Shown here piece by piece: positions 6,064 to 8,400 of a DNA stretch of 8,400 bases. The first letter of the stretch is position 1. Every line of letters begins with the position of its first letter. The notes under the pieces are model-generated. The model was given only the letters and a program-made list of their open reading frames with translations. It searched no databases and was not told the DNA's origin. The translations under genes were made by a program, and so were the position numbers. Origin of the DNA: GCA-2737595 sp037138535 (lineage in GTDB: Bacteria > Actinomycetota > Actinomycetes > Nanopelagicales > Nanopelagicaceae); the NCBI GenBank assembly GCA_037138535.1, contig JBAXIG010000064.1, positions 1 to 8,400 on the forward strand. Reading direction: 5' to 3'.

Positions 6064-7513
6064 GCCAGTACGCGTTCGTTTCGCTCCATCTCCTACTGGA
6101 GACTTGCACGTGGGAAATATCCGTACAGCGCTTTATGACTGGGCATACGCACGTCACACTGGCGGGAAGTTCGTATTCCGTATTGAAGATACTGACCGCG
6201 AGCGGGTGACAGATGAGTACATTAATGCGGCGATCGACACTCTCAAGTGGCTCGGCCTCCAATGGGATGAGGGTCCCGAGGTGGGCGGACCTTCAGCACC
6301 ATATTTACAATCGCAGCGCCTCGATATTTACGCAGACTGGGCGGCAAAGTTCTTGGCCGCTGGGGATGCCTACCACTGCTACTGCAACCCTGAGGAGCTC
6401 GAAGCTTCTCGTGAGGCGCAGAAGAAGGCGAATGTGGCCCCCGGGTATGATGGTAAGTGCCGCACTATTTCAGGTGATGACCTTGCTCGTTATGAAAGCG
6501 AAGGCCGCATGCCCGTAGTGCGTATGCGCATGCCCGAGGGTTCGACGACTTTCTATGATGCTATTCGCGGAGATGTCACTTTCGATCACAACTTTGTGCC
6601 GGACTTTGTGCTCGTACGAGGGGACGGTTCGCCGCTCTATACCTTGGCTGTAGCTGTTGACGATGTGATGATGCAAATTACTCACGTTCTTCGCGGCGAA
6701 GATCTACTCTCCTCAACGCCTCGACAGATTCGCGTCTACCAAGCCATGGCTGTGAAACCCGAGGATTATCCAATTTTTGCTCACCTCCCATTCGTGATGG
6801 GTCAAGATAACGCCAAACTTTCAAAGCGCAACGGCGAAGTTTCCATCGCTTGGTATCGCGAGCGAGGCTTCTTGCCAGAAGCAATTTGTAATTACTTGGC
6901 GCTCTTGGGTTGGTCACCAGGGGAAGACAAGGAGAATATTTCCATGCAAGAGATGACTGAACTCTTCACTATCGAACGTGTAGGCAAGAATCCTGCTCGC
7001 TTTGACATGAAAAAGCTTGAGGCAATTAACGGTGACAAGATTCGCGCCCTACCCGTCGAGGAGGTAATCAAGCGCGCTCTGCCGTTCATGGAGAGTGCTG
7101 GAATTGCACTTACAGGCGAGCAAGCAAAGGCACTTTTTGCGCGCGCCATTCCACTCATTCACGAACGCATCGTCACACTCGCCGAAATTCCGGATTACGT
7201 CCGCTTCCTCTTCACTGAGAAGTTCGCCATCGATCCAGAGGCGAAAGAGAAGGCGCTCACTGCTGATTCACTACCGATCTTGGCTGCGGCAGAAGGTGCG
7301 ATAGCTGCGATCACAGAGTGGAAGTTGGAAGAAATCGAAGGCGCGCTTCGGTTGGCGTTGATCGAAGGCCTGGCTCTTAAACCCAAGAACGCATTCACTC
7401 CCGTGCGGGTGGCAGTCACCGGCGCCCGGATATCGCCGCCACTCTTCGAGTCAATCGAATTGCTCGGCAAGGAGCGCACGCTGGAGCGCCTGAAGGCAGC
7501 CCAAACTGGTTAA
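6056..7513 (+). CDS. gltX: Glutamyl-tRNA synthetase
   Basis: A class I aminoacyl-tRNA synthetase of 485 aa that charges tRNA-Glu with glutamate. In bacteria without GlnRS it also mischarges tRNA-Gln, which GatCAB then amidates. The Rossmann catalytic domain holds RFAPSPTGDLHVGN (8-21) with the HIGH-like HVGN at 18-21. FRIEDTD is at 41-47, VLRGEDLLSSTPRQ at 211-224, and the KMSKS-like loop KLSKR is at 254-258. The helical anticodon-binding region fills about 300-485. Three cysteines match the zinc site of E. coli GluRS (C108, C110, C135), but the fourth position has Thr137 instead of His, so zinc binding is uncertain. The start ATG overlaps the FAH stop by 8 nt and has its own AAGGTGG. tRNA-Gln and tRNA-Glu genes follow directly. 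The signatures fit GluRS rather than GlnRS. Confidence 0.97.
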   Translation: MSRPVRVRFAPSPTGDLHVGNIRTALYDWAYARHTGGKFVFRIEDTDRERVTDEYINAAIDTLKWLGLQWDEGPEVGGPSAPYLQSQRLDIYADWAAKFLAAGDAYHCYCNPEELEASREAQKKANVAPGYDGKCRTISGDDLARYESEGRMPVVRMRMPEGSTTFYDAIRGDVTFDHNFVPDFVLVRGDGSPLYTLAVAVDDVMMQITHVLRGEDLLSSTPRQIRVYQAMAVKPEDYPIFAHLPFVMGQDNAKLSKRNGEVSIAWYRERGFLPEAICNYLALLGWSPGEDKENISMQEMTELFTIERVGKNPARFDMKKLEAINGDKIRALPVEEVIKRALPFMESAGIALTGEQAKALFARAIPLIHERIVTLAEIPDYVRFLFTEKFAIDPEAKEKALTADSLPILAAAEGAIAAITEWKLEEIEGALRLALIEGLALKPKNAFTPVRVAVTGARISPPLFESIELLGKERTLERLKAAQTG

Positions 7514-7539
7514 AGGGCGCATAATCGCGGTGCTTTTTT
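7512..7539 (+). terminator. Possible weak intrinsic terminator after gltX
   Basis: AAAGGGCGC (7512-7520) can pair with GTGCTTTTT (7530-7538) around a 9-nt loop. The stem has four firm pairs, then two G-U and three A-U pairs, and ends in a run of six T. It overlaps the gltX stop. The stem is poor, so partial read-through into the tRNA genes is plausible. Confidence 0.4.
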
Positions 7540-7565
7540 ACCTCTTCGGGGCGACCGGCTATCCT
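7537..7565 (+). promoter_or_regulatory. Promoter of tRNA-Gln (and probably tRNA-Glu)
   Basis: A -35 box TTTACC (7537-7542, 4 of 6 to TTGACA) and a -10 box TATCCT (7560-7565) are 17 bp apart. Transcription would start near 7572, about 9 nt before the tRNA-Gln gene. Its position right before a tRNA gene and after a T-run supports it. Confidence 0.55.
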
Positions 7566-7580
7566 TGCCAAGCGAATTGA

Positions 7581-7652
7581 TGGGGTATGGGGTAATTGGC
7601 AGCCCAACGGATTCTGGTTCCGTTAGTCTTGGTTCGAGTCCAGGTACCCCAG
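7581..7652 (+). tRNA. tRNA-Gln (anticodon CTG)
   Basis: A full cloverleaf can be drawn. The acceptor stem TGGGGTA/TACCCCA has 7 pairs, the D stem is GGGT/GCCC, the anticodon stem is ACGGA/TCCGT with loop TTCTGGT, and the T stem is CTTGG/CCAGG with loop TTCGAGT. The anticodon is CTG at 7614-7616, which reads CAG. The discriminator is G (7652) and CCA is not encoded. The first pair is U1-A72, a known mark of tRNA-Gln species used by GatCAB, which suggests glutamine is attached indirectly after GltX loads glutamate. Confidence 0.95.
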
Positions 7653-7675
7653 CGCAGGCGTAAGCCAGCACGAGT

Positions 7676-7730
7676 ACCAAGTCATGACCAAGTCAGTACC
7701 AAGGCAGTAGCAAGTGCAGAACAAATGAAT
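7676..7730 (+). repeat. Degenerate 11-bp tandem repeat, about five units, between the two tRNA genes
   Basis: Five successive 11-mers start at 7676, 7687, 7698, 7709 and 7720. The first three are ACCAAGTCATG, ACCAAGTCAGT and ACCAAGGCAGT. The fourth, AGCAAGTGCAG, and fifth, AACAAATGAAT, are increasingly diverged around a common core of ANCAA. The unit length is close to one helical turn. No open frame or clear RNA fold is seen in it. The array lies in the transcribed spacer if both tRNAs come from one promoter. Confidence 0.7.
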
Positions 7731-7747
7731 ATGTAAGAGAAGAACTT

Positions 7748-7823
7748 GGCCCCGTCGTCTAGCGGCCCAGGACTCTGGCTTCTCAAGCCAGCTACGAGGG
7801 TTCGAATCCCTTCGGGGCTACCA
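7748..7823 (+). tRNA. tRNA-Glu (anticodon CTC)
   Basis: The cloverleaf has acceptor stem GGCCCCG/CGGGGCT, with the first pair a G-U wobble. The D stem is GTCT/GGAC with a final T-G wobble. The anticodon stem is CTGGC/GCCAG with loop TTCTCAA, and the T arm is GAGGG/CCCTT with loop TTCGAAT. The anticodon is CTC at 7782-7784, which reads GAG. The discriminator is A at 7820 and CCA is encoded at 7821-7823, unlike the tRNA-Gln upstream. It is probably co-transcribed with tRNA-Gln; a possible separate -10 (TATGTA, 7730-7735) lacks a convincing -35. The gene sits beside that of its synthetase, GltX. Confidence 0.95.
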
Positions 7824-7826
7824 AGT

Positions 7827-7862
7827 ACTCCTGATGAGAAATCATCAGGAGTTTTCTCTTTT
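7827..7862 (+). terminator. Strong intrinsic terminator after tRNA-Glu
   Basis: ACTCCTGATGA (7827-7837) pairs perfectly over 11 bp with TCATCAGGAGT (7842-7852) around a GAAA tetraloop, followed by a T-rich tail TTTCTCTTTT. It begins 3 nt after the encoded CCA and should end the tRNA transcript. It also lies just beyond the stop of the converging oxidoreductase gene, but on that strand no U-run follows the hairpin closely, so bidirectional use is doubtful. Confidence 0.9.
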
Positions 7863-7878
7863 CACGACTAGATTTATT

Positions 7879-8400
7879 TCAGACCACGTTGCGTTCAGGG
7901 CGCAGGTTGCCCGAAGCGAAGCGCTCGATATTGAGCGGGGTGATATCCACAAATGGCGTCTTGCCGAGATAGAGGTCGCGGAAGATTTCGCCAATAGCCG
8001 GTCCTTGCAAGAATCCATGGCCAGAAAATCCGGTGGCGTAAAGGAAACGACTCATCTTCTTCCACTCGCCCAAGAGCGCGTTGTGGTCGGGGGTCACCTC
8101 ATAAAGTCCGGCCCAGCCAGATCGAATTCCCGCATCGAGTACGCGAGGAGCACGCACCATTGCAAGCTCACCAAGCTTTTCGGCAAAACTATCGTCGCGA
8201 TTCAATGAAAAACCGGCTTCGACGCTTTGATCGCTAAATCCGGTGAGTAAACCTGGACCTTCGCGATGGAAGTAAAACGATGTTGAGAAATCGATAGTCA
8301 TCGGGAAATTACTTGGTAGATCAGGAATCGGTTCGGTAATTAAGATTTCGCGGCGATAGGGCACAACCGGAATATCTAATCCCACCATGGCACCGATCTG
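7879..8400 (-). CDS. FAD-dependent oxidoreductase of the D-amino acid/sarcosine oxidase (DAO) family, C-terminal part
   Basis: The frame is open to the window edge and ends with TGA at 7881-7879. The visible 173 codons are the C-terminal part of a protein that in this family is usually about 370-450 aa. The N-terminal FAD-binding Rossmann motif therefore lies outside. Typical DAO features are VVPYRREILITEP near the start, then GLYEVTPDHNALLG, and the C-terminal flavin-contacting stretch YATGFSGHGFLQGPAIGEIFRDL. Such enzymes oxidise sarcosine, glycine, dimethylglycine, proline or D-amino acids. The overall pattern is nearest to sarcosine oxidase beta-subunit or glycine oxidase-like proteins, but the substrate cannot be read from this part. 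The gene converges on the tRNA cluster, with the tRNA-Glu terminator between them. Confidence 0.85.
   Translation of the reverse strand, partial: QIGAMVGLDIPVVPYRREILITEPIPDLPSNFPMTIDFSTSFYFHREGPGLLTGFSDQSVEAGFSLNRDDSFAEKLGELAMVRAPRVLDAGIRSGWAGLYEVTPDHNALLGEWKKMSRFLYATGFSGHGFLQGPAIGEIFRDLYLGKTPFVDITPLNIERFASGNLRPERNVV

Noticed and set aside
7653..7747. CRISPR-like array or integrase attachment site in the tRNA spacer
   Set aside because: The 11-bp units are contiguous without spacers and too short for CRISPR. No duplicated tRNA 3' end or integrase gene is seen, so there is no sign of an att site.
7834..8208. 124-aa plus-strand frame starting inside the tRNA-Glu terminator
   Set aside because: It overlaps the terminator hairpin and lies antisense to the conserved oxidoreductase gene, with no recognisable protein features.

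Overview
The window looks like chromosomal DNA of an actinobacterium with a compact, mid-GC genome. The evidence is the gene order (ilvE-cimA, then an FAH-family gene next to gltX, then tRNA-Gln and tRNA-Glu), which recalls the leucine/isoleucine-gltX region of mycobacteria, corynebacteria and streptomycetes. A 287-aa protein family that I know only from actinobacteria and two apparently leaderless genes with TANNNT -10 boxes point the same way. Coding density is very high. A streamlined freshwater lineage such as acI/Nanopelagicales is possible, but the sequence alone does not settle it. I see no mobile element, CRISPR array, phage gene or defence system.

Layout. Positions 1-4375 (+) hold a tightly packed run: the 3' part of ilvE (branched-chain aminotransferase), cimA (citramalate synthase, 8-nt overlap), glpK (glycerol kinase, 2-nt gap) and an alpha/beta hydrolase resembling monoacylglycerol lipases (4-nt gap). 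The hydrolase overlaps tail-to-tail by 20 bp with a minus-strand gene (4356-5219) of the uncharacterised 287-aa family. That gene diverges, across only 37 bp, from a plus-strand FAH-family hydrolase/decarboxylase gene (5257-6063). The 37-bp gap carries two face-to-face leaderless promoters built on a near-perfect inverted repeat. The FAH gene overlaps gltX (glutamyl-tRNA synthetase) by 8 nt. After gltX come a probable weak terminator, a promoter, tRNA-Gln(CTG), a 55-bp stretch of degenerate 11-bp tandem repeats, tRNA-Glu(CTC) and a strong intrinsic terminator. The 3' part of a minus-strand FAD-dependent amine/amino-acid oxidase-type gene fills 7879-8400.

How the genes may work together. CimA opens a threonine-independent route to isoleucine, and IlvE performs the last step of branched-chain amino acid synthesis. 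The lipase-like hydrolase could release glycerol that GlpK phosphorylates, although both sit at the end of an amino-acid operon. GltX lies beside the genes of both tRNAs it would charge if, as usual in actinobacteria, Gln-tRNA is made indirectly through GatCAB; the U1-A72 pair of the tRNA-Gln fits that. The most unusual items are the divergent promoter dyad, the 11-bp repeats between the two tRNAs, and the uncharacterised 287-aa protein. None of them amounts to a demonstrably new system.
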